A DNA stretch of 64,000 bases, from assembly GCF_008014745.1 (NCBI RefSeq), contig NZ_VPFD01000005.1:124001-188000 (forward strand). The letters run 5' to 3'. A program made the position numbers and the translations under genes. The first letter of the stretch is position 1. Each line of letters starts with the position of its first letter. This document shows, in pieces, positions 17,000 to 27,086 of this stretch. The notes under the pieces are model-generated. The model saw only the letters and a program-made list of their open reading frames with translations, did no database searches and was not told the DNA's origin. Source of the stretch: Massilia arenae (lineage in GTDB: Bacteria > Pseudomonadota > Gammaproteobacteria > Burkholderiales > Burkholderiaceae_D).

Positions 17000-19774
17000 A
17001 TGAATATGAAGTTGAAGGCGGCGGCACACGCCGTGCGCGGTGCGCTGCTGGCGGGCGCCTGGATGGCGGCAGGGGTATCGACGGGCGCGCTGGCGCAGGA
17101 AACGACTGCGACTGAGGCCGCCCCAGTGGCGGTGGCGGTGGCGGTGCCGGCGCCGGCCGCCATGCCGAAGGTCGAAGTCACTGGTTCCGCCATCCGCAGG
17201 GTGCTGTCCGAGACCGCGCTGCCGGTGCAGATCGTCTCGCGCGCCGAGATCGAGAAGGCCGGCGTGACCACCGCCTCCGAACTCCTGGCCCGGGTATCGA
17301 GCAACGTCGGCGGCCTGACCGACGGCGCCAGCATCAATGTCGGCGGCGACCAGCGCGGCTTCAACAGCGCCAACCTGCGCGGCATCGGCACCTCGTCGAC
17401 CCTGGTCCTGCTCAATGGCCGGCGCATGGCCAACTTCGCCTCGCCCGGCGACGACAGCGGCGTCGACCTGAACAACATCCCGGCGGCCGCGCTGGAGCGG
17501 GTCGAGGTACTGCTGGACGGCGCCTCCGCGCTGTACGGCACCGATGCGATCGGCGGCGTCATCAACTTCATCACCCGCAAGGACTTCCAGGGCCTGGAAC
17601 TGAACGCCTACGGCAGCACCACCGACGAAGGCGGCGCCGGTAAGCGCACCGCCAGCATCAGCGCCGGCAAGGGCGACCTCGAACGCGACGGCTACAATGT
17701 GTTCGCGGTGGCCGACTTCCAGCGCACCAACGCGCTCAATACCTCGCAGCGCAGCTTCATCCCCGGCCTGCGGGTCGAGGAACGCCTGGGCCATCTGCTG
17801 TCGGGCTATACCGGCCCGGCCAACATCCGCCTGACCTCGAACCAGCGCGACCACCTGCAGGAACAGGGCTTCACCATCAACGGCCGCCCGATCACCAACC
17901 GCCTGATCAACCTGTCGGCGCCCGATTGCGCGCCGCCGGCCAACGTCTACCTGCCCGCCGGCACCGGCGGCGTCGATGCCTGCACCTATAACTATATGGG
18001 CGACACCGAGCTCTATCCGAAGACGGAAAAAGCGAGCCTGCTCAGCCGCGGTGTGCTCAAGCTGGGCGGCGGCCACCAGGCCTATGCCGAGGTGGCGCTC
18101 AGCCGCTCCAAGTCGTACTACACCGGTTCGTCGGCGCGCGTGACGGGCTATATCGACTATCGCCTGGTGCCGCAACTGGTGGGCACCGGCCTCGAAGAAC
18201 TGGACGACGACTATCCGGGCGAGCTGGAACTGCGCATGCGCCTGTCCGAAGCCGGCCAGCGCACCAGCGAACTGACCAGCGAAGGCATGCGCTTCGTGGT
18301 CGGCGTCAGCGGCACCGTGGGCGGCTGGGACTACGACACCGCGTACAACCACAGCGTCAACACGGTCAAGGACCGCGACACCAATGGCTACGTGCTGTAC
18401 AACGAGCTGATGGAAGGGATCCTGGACGGCCGCATCAACCCCTTCGGCCCATCCAGCGCCGAAGGCCGCGCCCTGATCGACAGCATCCAGGTCGACGACG
18501 TCGTGCGCCGTGCGCGCGGCACGCTCGACGCAGTCGACTTCAAGTTCTCGCGCGCGCTCATGCCGCTGGCTGGCGGCGAACTGGCGGTTGCCATCGGCGG
18601 CGAGGTGCGGCGCGAGAAGAATAACTTCACGCCATCCGCCCTGCTCCTCTCCGACAACATTAACAACGACGCCGCGCCGGAAGGCGGCCGCGCCACCAGC
18701 GACAAGCACGATGTCGCCGGCCTGTACGGCGAAGTGCTGGTGCCGTTCGCCAAGCAGTGGGAAGCGCAGCTGTCGGCGCGCTACGACCACTACGAGCAGG
18801 TCGGCGGCGCGGCCAGCCCCAAGATCGGCCTCTCCTACCGCCCGACCGATGCGCTGCTGGTGCGCGCCTCGGCCGGCCGCGGCTTCCGTGCGCCAACGAT
18901 GACGGAGCTGTTCCGCCCCACCGTCTACAGCAGCACCGCCACCCTGCCCGATCCGGTCTATTGCGCCACGGTCGAGAACAACTATGCCGACTGCGCCGAC
19001 AACTGGGATACGCGCCGCTACAGCAACGCCGACCTCAAGCCCGAACGCAGCCGCCAGTTCTCCTTCGGCGCCGTGTTCGCGGCCGGCCGCAATGTGAGCG
19101 CCTCGCTCGACTACTGGAATATCAAGCGTACCGACTTGATCAGCGAGATCGGCGACGACATCATCCTGGGCAACCTGGCCAAGTACGGCGACCTGGTGTA
19201 CCGCGATGAGGACGACGTCATCGACTATATCGAGCTGCGCAAGGAAAATCGCGGCGCCCAGGTGGCCAAGGGCCTGGACCTGGCGGTCACGGTGCGTGGC
19301 GTCGACACCGCCATCGGCCGTTTCGGCGGACGCCTGAACGGCACCTATGTGCTGTCGTCGGAAATCCAGAACGCGCCGGGCGACGCCTTCGTGAGCAACC
19401 TGAACAAATTCGTCACCGACGGCGTGGTGCAGCGCTGGCGCCATACGGTGAGCTTCGACTGGGATCGCGGCCCCCTCTCGGCCAGCCTGCAGAACACCTG
19501 GTCGAGCGGCTACGACGACCAGAACACGGCGATCAATATCGACGACGGTTCGGTGGTGGCGCAGAACAAGGTCAAGTCATACTCGCTGTGGGATCTGTCG
19601 GCGGCGTATCAGGCAACGACGCGCCTGAAGCTGCGCGCCGGCGTGCAGAACCTGTTCGACGAGAGTCCGCCGTATTCGAACCAGGCCTATTTCTTCCTGT
19701 CCGGGTACGATCCGAGCTATACCGATCCGCGCGGGCGGCGTTTCTATGCCAGCGTGAATTACTCGTTCGATTGA
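17000..19774 (+). CDS. TonB-dependent receptor (carbohydrate/oligomer type)
   Basis: A 924-residue receptor with an AAGGAC ribosome-binding site and a signal peptide ending ALA-QET (about residue 35). A plug domain follows (VEVTGSAIRRVLSETALPVQ, RGIGTSSTLVLLNGRRMANF, ERVEVLLDGASALYGTDAIG), then a full barrel ending in YASVNYSFD with terminal aromatic-hydrophobic residues. The plug belongs to the Oar-like/colicin-I-like group often linked to peptide or glycan uptake, and no Fur box is seen upstream. An in-frame open stretch upstream of 17000 lies antisense to the PPOX operon and is not part of the gene. The substrate is unknown; it is adjacent to, but oriented opposite to, the mannan locus. 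Confidence 0.9.
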   Translation: MNMKLKAAAHAVRGALLAGAWMAAGVSTGALAQETTATEAAPVAVAVAVPAPAAMPKVEVTGSAIRRVLSETALPVQIVSRAEIEKAGVTTASELLARVSSNVGGLTDGASINVGGDQRGFNSANLRGIGTSSTLVLLNGRRMANFASPGDDSGVDLNNIPAAALERVEVLLDGASALYGTDAIGGVINFITRKDFQGLELNAYGSTTDEGGAGKRTASISAGKGDLERDGYNVFAVADFQRTNALNTSQRSFIPGLRVEERLGHLLSGYTGPANIRLTSNQRDHLQEQGFTINGRPITNRLINLSAPDCAPPANVYLPAGTGGVDACTYNYMGDTELYPKTEKASLLSRGVLKLGGGHQAYAEVALSRSKSYYTGSSARVTGYIDYRLVPQLVGTGLEELDDDYPGELELRMRLSEAGQRTSELTSEGMRFVVGVSGTVGGWDYDTAYNHSVNTVKDRDTNGYVLYNELMEGILDGRINPFGPSSAEGRALIDSIQVDDVVRRARGTLDAVDFKFSRALMPLAGGELAVAIGGEVRREKNNFTPSALLLSDNINNDAAPEGGRATSDKHDVAGLYGEVLVPFAKQWEAQLSARYDHYEQVGGAASPKIGLSYRPTDALLVRASAGRGFRAPTMTELFRPTVYSSTATLPDPVYCATVENNYADCADNWDTRRYSNADLKPERSRQFSFGAVFAAGRNVSASLDYWNIKRTDLISEIGDDIILGNLAKYGDLVYRDEDDVIDYIELRKENRGAQVAKGLDLAVTVRGVDTAIGRFGGRLNGTYVLSSEIQNAPGDAFVSNLNKFVTDGVVQRWRHTVSFDWDRGPLSASLQNTWSSGYDDQNTAINIDDGSVVAQNKVKSYSLWDLSAAYQATTRLKLRAGVQNLFDESPPYSNQAYFFLSGYDPSYTDPRGRRFYASVNYSFD

Positions 19775-19790
19775 TCTGGGGCGGTCAATG

Positions 19791-19891
19791 GTAGGGTGGG
19801 CGGCTTCGCCGTCCACGTGTTCAAATCACATATGCTCAGTGGCAGAGCGCAGTGGCGTTGAACGCGTGGGCGGGAAACCCGCCCACCCTAC
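19791..19891. repeat. Inverted pair of REP-like palindromes (BIME-like)
   Basis: Two imperfect copies of a GTAGGGTGGGCGG-headed unit face each other. The left copy (19791-19823) reads GTAGGGTGGGCGGCTTCGCC then GTCCACGTGTTCAA. The right copy (19858-19891) is the reverse complement of a near-identical unit. Each copy folds on itself (GTGGGCGG with CCGTCCAC or CCGCCCAC). It lies between the convergent ends of the TBDT at 17000 and the FucP-type transporter, and supplies the transporter's TAG stop. It probably acts as a transcription end or mRNA-stabilising element. Confidence 0.85.
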
Positions 19892-21159
19892 GCCTTATAC
19901 ATCGACGCGTACTTGACGCCAAAGAACAGGACGAAGGCATAGCAGGCGGCCGGCAGCAGGAACGACACCTGCACATTGAACCCGTCCGCCAGGGCTCCCT
20001 GCGCGAACGGCACCAGCGCGCCGCCCACGATCGCCATGCACAGGATGCCCGAGGCCTGGCCTGTGTGCCTGCCCAGGCCATGCAGCGCCATGCTGAAGAT
20101 GGTCGGGAACATGATCGAATTGCACAGGCCGACGGCAAGGATCGCCCACATCGCCAGGTCGCCCTGGGTGAAGGTCGCCACCAGCACCAGCGCGATCGCC
20201 GCCAGCGAATTGAAAGCCAGCGTCTTGCCGGGGCTGACCACACGCATTACGGCGAAGCCGATGAAGCGCCCGATCATTGCCCCGCCCCAGTAGATGCTGA
20301 CGTAATGGGCGGCATCGGCATGCGACAGGCCGGCGATGTGCGGCTCGCCGATGAAGTTGATCAGGAAGCTGCCGATGCTCACTTCCGCCCCCACGTACAG
20401 GAAGATGCCGATCGCGCCCAGCACCAGATGGCGGTGCGACAGCGCCGAGCCTTGGCTTACGCCCACCAGCGGCACGTCATCGGTATCGGCGATCGCCGGC
20501 AGGCGGGCCAGCCAGAACAGCACGGCCAGGAGCACCAGCACACCGGCCAGCACCAGGTAGGGACCGCGCACCGATGCCGCTTCGGCCGCTGCATCGACAC
20601 CGGTCACCGCGACCGCCCCGGCGGCCGACAGGATCAAGAGGCCGCCTACGGCCGGCCCGATCGTCGTGCCCAGCGAATTGAAGGCCTGGGTCAGGGTCAG
20701 GCGGCTCGAGGCCGTGCGCGCCGGGCCGAGCACCGCCACATAGGGATTGGCCGCCACCTGCAGCACCGTGATGCCCGAGGCCAGCACGAACAGCGCCAGC
20801 AGGAACAGGCCGTAGCCGCCGAATGAGGCCGGATAGAACAGGGTGCAGCCGACGGCGGCCACCAGCAGGCCGGCCACCGCCCCCTTCTGGTAGCCGATGC
20901 GGCGGATCAGCGCGCCGGCCGGCAGCGACACGATGGCGTAGGCCCCGAAGAAGCAGAACTGCACCAGCATGGCCTGCACATAGGTCAGGGTGTAGACCGC
21001 CTTCAGGTGCGGGATCAGCACGTCGTTGAGCGACGTGATGAGTCCCCACATGAAGAACAGGATCGTCACGATGACGAGCGCGCTCGTGTTGTTGTCCAGC
21101 TGCGTCGCCGCGCCCTGGTTGGGGGCGGCTGGCGCCGCCTTGTATGGCATATTGGCCAT
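19888..21159 (-). CDS. FucP/GluP-type sugar MFS transporter
   Basis: A 423-residue, 12-helix sugar:proton symporter of the FucP/NagP/GluP group. Family marks are [19 protein letters not shown], the early [50 protein letters not shown] and [19 protein letters not shown]. It lies 29 bp after the GH92 gene as the last gene of the LacI-led unit, so mannose (or a fructose/mannose-type hexose) is the probable cargo. The stop TAG is inside the REP-like repeat. The start is set by AGGAGACAGC. Confidence 0.92.
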   Translation of the reverse strand: MANMPYKAAPAAPNQGAATQLDNNTSALVIVTILFFMWGLITSLNDVLIPHLKAVYTLTYVQAMLVQFCFFGAYAIVSLPAGALIRRIGYQKGAVAGLLVAAVGCTLFYPASFGGYGLFLLALFVLASGITVLQVAANPYVAVLGPARTASSRLTLTQAFNSLGTTIGPAVGGLLILSAAGAVAVTGVDAAAEAASVRGPYLVLAGVLVLLAVLFWLARLPAIADTDDVPLVGVSQGSALSHRHLVLGAIGIFLYVGAEVSIGSFLINFIGEPHIAGLSHADAAHYVSIYWGGAMIGRFIGFAVMRVVSPGKTLAFNSLAAIALVLVATFTQGDLAMWAILAVGLCNSIMFPTIFSMALHGLGRHTGQASGILCMAIVGGALVPFAQGALADGFNVQVSFLLPAACYAFVLFFGVKYASMYKA

Positions 21160-21188
21160 GCTGTCTCCTGATATTGTTTTATCTGCGC

Positions 21189-23660
21189 TTAGTTCGCCAG
21201 GCCGGCCGGTGGGCGCGGCAGGTCACGCCCGCGCGTGCCCCAGCCCTTGGTGTCCGGCTGCCTCGTCAGCTGGTACTTCAGCGTGCCCGCCGACTGCAGC
21301 TGCTCCCAGTCCAGCCACACGCGCTCCACCGCACGGCCGCCGTAGTTCACCGACTTGACGAAGCGGCGCTCGCCCGGCTTGGCGCCCGGCGCCTCGATGC
21401 GCAGGATGCGGCCTTGCGGCAGGTCGATCTCGGCCTTGGCGAAGCGCGGCGCATGCAGCAGGAAGCGGCCGCTGCCCGGCATGTCCGGGTAGATGCCCAG
21501 CGCGCTGAACAGGTACCAGGACGACATGGTGCCCAGGTCGTCATTGCCGGTCACGCCGCCGGGACCGTTAGTGAACAGCGTCTCGGCCGCGCGCACCACG
21601 GTGGTGGTCTTCCACGGCTGGCCCATCAGGGTGTACATCCATGGCGCGTGCAGGTCGGGCTCGTTGTTCGGGTTGTAGCGGAACTGGGCGTAATAGCTGT
21701 ACGGTCCCACCACCCACGACTTGCGCACCGCGTTCGGATCGGCCAGCACCGCCGGATAGTCGAAGAACTGGTCCAGGCGGCCCAGGGCCGGCGCCGCGCC
21801 GCCCATGGCAGCTGCCAGGCCCGGCACGTCCTGCGGCACCAGCCACTGGTATTGCCAGGCCGTGCCTTCATGGAAGCCGTGGTCGCCGCGCGGATCGTAG
21901 CCGCTGCCGACGTCGCCGAACCAGCTGCCGTCCAGCAGGCGCGGACGCGGGAAGCCTTTCTGGCCGGTCTCGGCGTCGACCACGCTCGGATCCCAGACCG
22001 CCTTCCAGTTGAGCGCGCGCTGCGCCAGCAGCTTGGCATCGTCGGCGTGGCCGAGCGCCTGGGCCATGCCGGCCAGCGCGCCGTCGGCCGCCGCGTATTC
22101 GAGCGTCGCCGAGGCGCCGTGGTGCGGGTCGGTGTCCATGCCCTTCGAGATGAAGCTGCGGTCGTACTGCACGAAGCCCTGCTTGAGGTAGCTCGGGTTG
22201 CCCGAACGGCCTTGTGGACGGATGCCGTGGGCCGGCACGCCGAAGGCGTTCTCGCGCAGCGCGGCATAGGCCTCGGCCTCGCGGCCCTTCAGGGCGCCGA
22301 AGCGCCACAGGTCGACCAGGAACGGCGTCACCGGATCGCCGGTCATGATATTGGTCTCGAAGTTGGCATAGCCCCAGCGTGGCAGCCAGCCGCCCTGCTC
22401 ACGGATCTTGAGCACCGAGGTGGCGATATCGCTCGCGCGCTCCGGACGCAGAAGGGCCAGCATCTGGTTCTGGGCGCGGTAGGTGTCCCACAGCGAGAAG
22501 AACTCGTAATAGGTCCAGTCCTTGGCCGTATGGACGGCGTCGTCGTAGCCGCGGTAGCGGCCGTCGGCGTCGTTGCCGGTCAGCGGCTGCAGCAAGGTGT
22601 GGTACAGCGCGGTGTAGAACACGGTGCGGTCATCGAGGCTGCCGCCCTCAATGCGCACGCTGGCCAGCTCGCGCTGCCAGTTGGCCTGCGCCTTGGCTTT
22701 CATGGCGTCGAAGCGCATCGGCCGACCAGCCTCCATGCCCTCGGCCTTCAAGTTGATACGCGCTCCTTCGGCATCGACGTGCGAGATCGCGCTGACGGCG
22801 GTCACCGCCTGGCCGTCCTTCAGATCAAAGCTCAGCCACACGCCGTGCGGCTTGGCCTCGCCCTGCTGGCTCGGGCCGTCGACATCCGGCCAGCCGGCGC
22901 GGTCGTCCCAGATGCCGCGCTTGGCGAAGGGCTGGTCGAACTCCATGCGGAACCAGGTCGTGTACTTGGCGCCGCCACAGAAGCTCTTCGTGACGATCTG
23001 ACCCTCGACGCTGCGGTCGCCCACGATCTTGACTTCGCTGCCGATCACGGAATGGCGTTCGTTGGCCTGGCCCAGGTTGAGCAGCACGTGGCCGGTCTTC
23101 GTTCCCGGCGCATAGGTATAGCGCTCGGCGGCGGCGCGGGTCAGCGCGGTCGCCTCGGCGGTGATGCCGCCATAGCTGGTCAGCTTGACCTTGTAGTAGC
23201 CGGCCTGGCCGACTTCGCCGTCATGGGTGTAGTCGGCGGCGTACTGCTTGTGGTCGAACGCGCCCTTCTTGGCGGTGTCGAAGTCGCCGCCGGGACCGAT
23301 GGTGCCGGTGACCGGCAGCACCGACAGCTGGCCGCCCTGCTCCCAGCAGCCGGCGCCGGACAGGAAGGAGTGGCCAAAGCCGCGGATCTTCTTGTCGGTG
23401 TAGCGGTAGCCGGCGTAGTGGTCGGCGATCGGGCTGACCTGGATCATGCCGAATGGGGCAGAGGCGCCGGGGAAGGTATTGCCTTCATCCTGGGTGCCGA
23501 TGAAGGTGTTCACTGGCATCGTGCCGACGGCGACGGCCGCCTTTGCGGGCGCGCCGGCTGCGGTCGCATCGAGCGCGGACAGCGGCAGCAGGCAGGCGGC
23601 CAGGGCGAAGCAGATGCCGCGAATCGCAGGCTGGAATGGGGTGGTTCGGTGTTGACTCAT
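21189..23660 (-). CDS. GH92 alpha-mannosidase, exported
   Basis: An 823-residue GH92 family exo-alpha-mannosidase, a calcium-dependent inverting enzyme. A signal peptide spans about residues 1-36, and the N-terminal GH92 domain opens with [20 protein letters not shown]. In the (alpha/alpha)6 domain, E598 ([10 protein letters not shown]) matches the general acid and D707-D708 ([12 protein letters not shown]) the general base region of characterised GH92 enzymes. No lipobox is visible, so it is probably periplasmic. The start at 23660 has GGAGACGCAGC upstream and overlaps the kinase stop as TGATG; the frame is open further upstream but inside the kinase gene. It would release mannose for the isomerase and kinase encoded with it. 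Linkage preference is unknown. Confidence 0.93.
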   Translation of the reverse strand: MSQHRTTPFQPAIRGICFALAACLLPLSALDATAAGAPAKAAVAVGTMPVNTFIGTQDEGNTFPGASAPFGMIQVSPIADHYAGYRYTDKKIRGFGHSFLSGAGCWEQGGQLSVLPVTGTIGPGGDFDTAKKGAFDHKQYAADYTHDGEVGQAGYYKVKLTSYGGITAEATALTRAAAERYTYAPGTKTGHVLLNLGQANERHSVIGSEVKIVGDRSVEGQIVTKSFCGGAKYTTWFRMEFDQPFAKRGIWDDRAGWPDVDGPSQQGEAKPHGVWLSFDLKDGQAVTAVSAISHVDAEGARINLKAEGMEAGRPMRFDAMKAKAQANWQRELASVRIEGGSLDDRTVFYTALYHTLLQPLTGNDADGRYRGYDDAVHTAKDWTYYEFFSLWDTYRAQNQMLALLRPERASDIATSVLKIREQGGWLPRWGYANFETNIMTGDPVTPFLVDLWRFGALKGREAEAYAALRENAFGVPAHGIRPQGRSGNPSYLKQGFVQYDRSFISKGMDTDPHHGASATLEYAAADGALAGMAQALGHADDAKLLAQRALNWKAVWDPSVVDAETGQKGFPRPRLLDGSWFGDVGSGYDPRGDHGFHEGTAWQYQWLVPQDVPGLAAAMGGAAPALGRLDQFFDYPAVLADPNAVRKSWVVGPYSYYAQFRYNPNNEPDLHAPWMYTLMGQPWKTTTVVRAAETLFTNGPGGVTGNDDLGTMSSWYLFSALGIYPDMPGSGRFLLHAPRFAKAEIDLPQGRILRIEAPGAKPGERRFVKSVNYGGRAVERVWLDWEQLQSAGTLKYQLTRQPDTKGWGTRGRDLPRPPAGLAN

Positions 23661-24592
23661 CACGCTGCGTCTCCTTCGAGCTGTTCGAACAGTTGGTGCA
23701 TGGCCGCGGGTGGCGGCGGCGTGGCGCCGGCCTGCAGGCAGGCGGCGGAACCGGCGGCCAGCGCCGCGTGCAGGTGCGATTGCAGGCGCCGCTCCGGATG
23801 GCGCATCAGGCTGGTCAACAGGCCGGCGGCGCTGGCGTCGCCGGCGCCGACGGTGTCCACCACCGCCACTTTCGGGGCCTGCGCATCGCAACGCTCGGCG
23901 CCGTGGAACAGGCTCGCGCCTTGGGCCCCGCGCGTCAGCAGGCAATACGCCTCCGGATTGAAGGCGCGCAGGCGCGCCAGCGCTTCGTCTAGTTCAAGGC
24001 CGGGGAACAGGCCGCGCAAGTCGTCGTCCGACACCTTCACCAGGTCGGCGATCGAGGCCATGGCTTCGAGCGTCGGCGCATAGCGCTCGTCCATCACGTT
24101 CCGGTAGTTGGGGTCGAAGCTGATCGCGACACCCTGCGCCTTGAGCTGGCGCGCCAGTTCTAGCAGCTTCGCCGCCAGTGGCTCGCGCGCCAGGCTGATG
24201 CCGCCAAAGTGGGCCCAGCAGAGGCCCTCGGCCCAGCCGGCCGGGAACAGCGCCGGCTCGAAGTGCAGGTCGGCGGAATCGTCACCGATGAAGAAGTAGC
24301 GCGGCGGCTCGCCCTGCTCGACCACGGCCAGCAACGGCGAACGGTCGACCCGCTGCAGCAGCCGCGTGTCCAGGCCGACGGCCTCGCTGGCGCTCCACAG
24401 CGCGTCGCCGAAGCGGTCCAGGCTGATGGCGCCGGCGAAGGCGGTCGGCTCGCCCAGCGCCGCCAGCGCGCGCGCCACGTTCCAGGTCGATCCGCCCACG
24501 CGGCTCACCCATTGTTCGTCGCCCTGGTGGATCATGTCGGTCAGCGCCTCGCCGGCGCACAGCATGAGCGGAGGATTAAGCACGCGCGCCAC
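23660..24592 (-). CDS. PfkB family carbohydrate kinase (probable fructokinase)
   Basis: A 310-residue ribokinase-fold kinase. It shows the sugar-binding GGSTWNVARALAALGEPTAF, the FDPNYRNVM segment, and the C-terminal signature DTVGAGDASAAGLL with catalytic base D252. Because it follows a mannose-isomerase gene, fructose is the most likely substrate, giving fructose 6-phosphate. The start at 24592 overlaps the isomerase gene by 17 bp; MLCAGEAL at residue 10 is an alternative. The stop overlaps the GH92 start (TGATG), indicating translational coupling. Confidence 0.9.
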   Translation of the reverse strand: MARVLNPPLMLCAGEALTDMIHQGDEQWVSRVGGSTWNVARALAALGEPTAFAGAISLDRFGDALWSASEAVGLDTRLLQRVDRSPLLAVVEQGEPPRYFFIGDDSADLHFEPALFPAGWAEGLCWAHFGGISLAREPLAAKLLELARQLKAQGVAISFDPNYRNVMDERYAPTLEAMASIADLVKVSDDDLRGLFPGLELDEALARLRAFNPEAYCLLTRGAQGASLFHGAERCDAQAPKVAVVDTVGAGDASAAGLLTSLMRHPERRLQSHLHAALAAGSAACLQAGATPPPPAAMHQLFEQLEGDAA

Positions 24593-25793
24593 CCTTCAGC
24601 ACCGCCACGATGTCGTAGGCGGCGCCCATGGTGTGATAGTCGACCTTGCCGGCCGGGCTCTTCTCGTCGGAGAGCTTGCGGTTCTCGCGGTCGAGGATGC
24701 GGTACCAGGCGCCGTGCTGGTGGTCGACGAAATGGGTCCAGCTGTATTCCCACAGGCGGTCGTACCAGGTCCAGTAGTCGGCGTTGCCGGTGCGCGCGGC
24801 CAGCATGGCCGCCGCCGCGGCGCTTTCGGCCTGCACCCAGAAGTATTTATGGAAGTCGCATATGGTCAGGTCCGGCGCCAGCGAGTAGCACAGGCCGCCG
24901 TATTCCGGGTCCCAGCCCTTCTCCACCGCCACCTTGAACAGCTTTTCCGCGGTCGGCAGCAGCCAGCCCAGGTCATGTTCCAGCACGTCCTTGCCGCGCG
25001 CTTCCAGCTGCAGCAGCAGCTTGGCCCATTCGGTGAAGTGGCCCGGCTGGTAGCCCCAGGGACGGAACAGGTTTTCCGGGTCGTCGATATTGAACGTCCA
25101 GTCGGGCTGCCAGTCCGTGTCGTAGTGTTCCCAGATCAGGCCACCGCAGCGTTCGGCCTGGCGCTGGGTGATGTTGTAGGCCACCGTATAGGCGCGTTCG
25201 ATGTAGCGCCGCTCGCCGGTCGCCGCATGCGCCGCCAGCAGCGCCTCGCAGGCGTGCATATTGGCGTTCTGGCCGCGGTAGGTCGATAGCTCGCGCCAGT
25301 CCTGGCTCGCCTCGTCGGCATACAGGCCGTCGGCCGCGTTCCAGAAGCGTTTTTCCATCAGCTCGAAGGCTTCGGCGATCCAGGGACGCGCCTCCTCCAG
25401 GCCGCCCATCGTGGCGTGCGCATAGGCCAGCAGCACGAAGGCCTCGCCATAGGCATGCTGGGTGCCGTCCTCGATCGTGCGGCCGTCGAGCATCCAGGCA
25501 TAGCCGTCGCCACCCGGGGCGCGGTGCGCCTCGCGCAGGAAGCGCACAGCATGCTCCAGGCCCTCGCGATAAGCCTGATCGCCGAAGTGGCGGTAAGCCA
25601 TGGCATAGGTGAACACGAAGCGCGTGCTGCTGACCAGGTGGCGATGGCTCGCGTCGTAGACCGCGCCGTCGTCCTTGAAATAATGGTGCATGCCGCCGGC
25701 GGGATCGATCGCGCGCGGATGGTAGAAGCGCATCGTGTGGCGCGCATGGTCGAGCAGCACGTCCGGGCTGCGGAAGTTCGGGAAAGTGGTCAT
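24576..25793 (-). CDS. AGE-family D-mannose isomerase
   Basis: A 405-residue member of the N-acylglucosamine 2-epimerase superfamily with the (alpha/alpha)6 barrel sequence pattern. Marks include MHHYFKDDGAVYDASHRHLV, RGQNANMHACEALLAAHAAT, WGYQPGHFTEWAKLLLQLE and FHKYFWVQAESAAAAAMLAA. It has conserved histidines in STRF/RGQNANMHACE, in PGHFTEW and near the end (KVDYHTMGAAYD). The absence of the longer epimerase features and the pairing with a fructokinase point to mannose-fructose interconversion, as in YihS/MI enzymes. Cellobiose 2-epimerase activity is the main alternative. It follows the LacI gene by 22 bp. Confidence 0.88.
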   Translation of the reverse strand: MTTFPNFRSPDVLLDHARHTMRFYHPRAIDPAGGMHHYFKDDGAVYDASHRHLVSSTRFVFTYAMAYRHFGDQAYREGLEHAVRFLREAHRAPGGDGYAWMLDGRTIEDGTQHAYGEAFVLLAYAHATMGGLEEARPWIAEAFELMEKRFWNAADGLYADEASQDWRELSTYRGQNANMHACEALLAAHAATGERRYIERAYTVAYNITQRQAERCGGLIWEHYDTDWQPDWTFNIDDPENLFRPWGYQPGHFTEWAKLLLQLEARGKDVLEHDLGWLLPTAEKLFKVAVEKGWDPEYGGLCYSLAPDLTICDFHKYFWVQAESAAAAAMLAARTGNADYWTWYDRLWEYSWTHFVDHQHGAWYRILDRENRKLSDEKSPAGKVDYHTMGAAYDIVAVLKGGARA

Positions 25794-25815
25794 GGTGGCT
25801 TCTAGGGTCTGTGCG

Positions 25816-26802
25816 TTAGTCGTCGTAGCTGCTCTCGCGCACGATCATCTCGACTGGCAGGGTTATCTGGGATGGGGTTTCGTCGGGTTTGTGCAGCAGG
25901 GAGTCGACCCCGGCCCGTCCCAGCGCTTCCTTGTCCACGTGGACGGTGGACAGCGGCGGGATGGCGGCGGCGGAGGCGGCGATATCGTCGAAGCCGACGA
26001 TCGCGAGGTCGTAGGGGATCTTGAGCCCCTCGGCCAGGCAGTACTTCATGGCGACCAGGGCGGTGCTGTCGTTGTAGCAGAACAGCGCATCCGGCCGCTT
26101 CGGCAGCTCCAGCAGGCTGCGCATGGCCTCGATCACGCCGTCCTCACCCTCGCCCATGGTGGGCACGATGACTTCCAGGCTCGGGTCGGCATGCACCTTG
26201 GCGTCGAACAGCGCCTGGCGGAAGCCCCGGTTGCGCTGCTGGATGCTGTAGTGGGCCAGGGAGCCGGACAACATGGCGATGCGCTTCTTGCCGCAGCGCA
26301 GCAGGTGCTGGGTGGCGAGGTAGCCGCCGCCCATATTGTCCGGATTGATCGAGGTGAAGCCGCGCCGGTGCATGTCCACCAGCACCATCGGCTTGCCGGT
26401 CTGCTGCAGCGCGCTCAGGACCTCGGGCTCGAAGAAGCCGGCGCACAGGATCGCGTCGGGCTGGTGCAGGCGAATTTGTTCCAGCACCGGCTCGGCCGGA
26501 CCGACCACGATCAGCGACAGCGCGATGCCCTCGCGCCGGCAGGCTTCCTCGGCGCCGTGCAGCACCGGCGTGAAAAAGGGGCTGGAGGTGAGCGTGTTGT
26601 GCTGGCTGTGCAGCAAGAAGGCGATGCGGCGGATGCGGCCCTTCTTGAGCAGCGAGAAATCGTAGCCCAGCCGGATCGCCGCCTCGCGCACCACGCTGCG
26701 GGTCGCCTCGGTCATCCCGCCCTGGTTCTTCAGGGCGCGCGAGACGGTACCGATTGACAGCCCGGTCTCGCCGGCGATGTCGCGCAGGGTCACCTGGCTC
26801 AT
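25816..26802 (-). CDS. LacI family regulator of the mannan locus
   Basis: A 328-residue LacI-type repressor. The N-terminal HTH is VTLRDIAGETGLSIGTVSRA with LKNQGGMTEATRSVVREAA and a hinge helix region (AAIRLGYDFSLLKKGRIRRI). A periplasmic-binding-like effector domain follows to the end (LFCYNDSTALVAMKYCLAEG, IVGFDD). It leads the isomerase/kinase/GH92/transporter unit. Palindromic TTTANTAAAC motifs lie upstream of it and upstream of the TBDT/GH2/GH92 unit, so it probably autoregulates and controls both. The inducer is likely mannose or a mannose-derived sugar. Confidence 0.92.
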   Translation of the reverse strand: MSQVTLRDIAGETGLSIGTVSRALKNQGGMTEATRSVVREAAIRLGYDFSLLKKGRIRRIAFLLHSQHNTLTSSPFFTPVLHGAEEACRREGIALSLIVVGPAEPVLEQIRLHQPDAILCAGFFEPEVLSALQQTGKPMVLVDMHRRGFTSINPDNMGGGYLATQHLLRCGKKRIAMLSGSLAHYSIQQRNRGFRQALFDAKVHADPSLEVIVPTMGEGEDGVIEAMRSLLELPKRPDALFCYNDSTALVAMKYCLAEGLKIPYDLAIVGFDDIAASAAAIPPLSTVHVDKEALGRAGVDSLLHKPDETPSQITLPVEMIVRESSYDD

Positions 26803-26856
26803 GGCAGCACCAAAATCAACAACATGCTGTGTCTCCGTATTTATTATCTAAAACTG

Positions 26857-26867
26857 TTTTATTAAAC
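26857..26867. promoter_or_regulatory. Proximal LacI-type operator before the LacI unit
   Basis: TTTTATTAAAC is a variant of the palindrome GTTTASTAAAC (S is C or G). It is centred about 60 bp upstream of the LacI gene start, and 136 bp from the distal composite site at 26984-27003. Its placement near the promoter fits repression by the product of the adjacent gene. The assignment rests on similarity to the three other sites in the locus. Confidence 0.5.
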
Positions 26868-26983
26868 GCTGGATGCCGCGTTTTCCGGCATCAAACCGGC
26901 CCGTCAAATTCGCGTACATCCAGCAGGTTTTATAACAGTCGCACTTTCGACGCGTCAATCGAAGAGAAGCCGCTCAGGTTCTT

Positions 26984-27003
26984 TTTAGCGATTTTTAGTA
27001 AAC
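26984..27003. promoter_or_regulatory. Distal composite operator (LacI unit)
   Basis: TTTAGCGA, two bases, then TTTAGTAAAC. The same 20-bp pattern, with identical spacing, occurs at 36763-36782 before the TBDT unit. The right part is the palindrome half-sites TTTA-G-TAAA; the left TTTAGCGA repeats the half-site 10 bp away. It lies about 180 bp before the LacI start, in the gap after the GH92 lipoprotein gene. Confidence 0.65.
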
Positions 27004-27027
27004 AGGCCAAACGCCGCCTGTCGCCGG

Positions 27028-27060
27028 GTTCTGCCGAGGCATGTCTTACCTCGGCAGAAC
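27028..27060. terminator. Strong hairpin after the GH92 lipoprotein gene
   Basis: GTTCTGCCGAGG and CCTCGGCAGAAC form a perfect 12-bp stem around a 9-base loop (27040-27048). It lies 27 bp past the stop of the GH2/GH92 unit, where a transcript end is expected. Neither strand has a T-run directly after it, so it is not a classical intrinsic terminator. It may be a factor-dependent end, an mRNA-protecting hairpin, or a protein-binding palindrome. Confidence 0.5.
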
Positions 27061-27086
27061 GTACTTACTGCGTGCCTGTTTCGTGT

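Noticed and set aside
27028..27060. Intrinsic (Rho-independent) terminator
   Set aside because: The stem is perfect but neither strand has a following T-run, so it is listed only as a hairpin of uncertain role.
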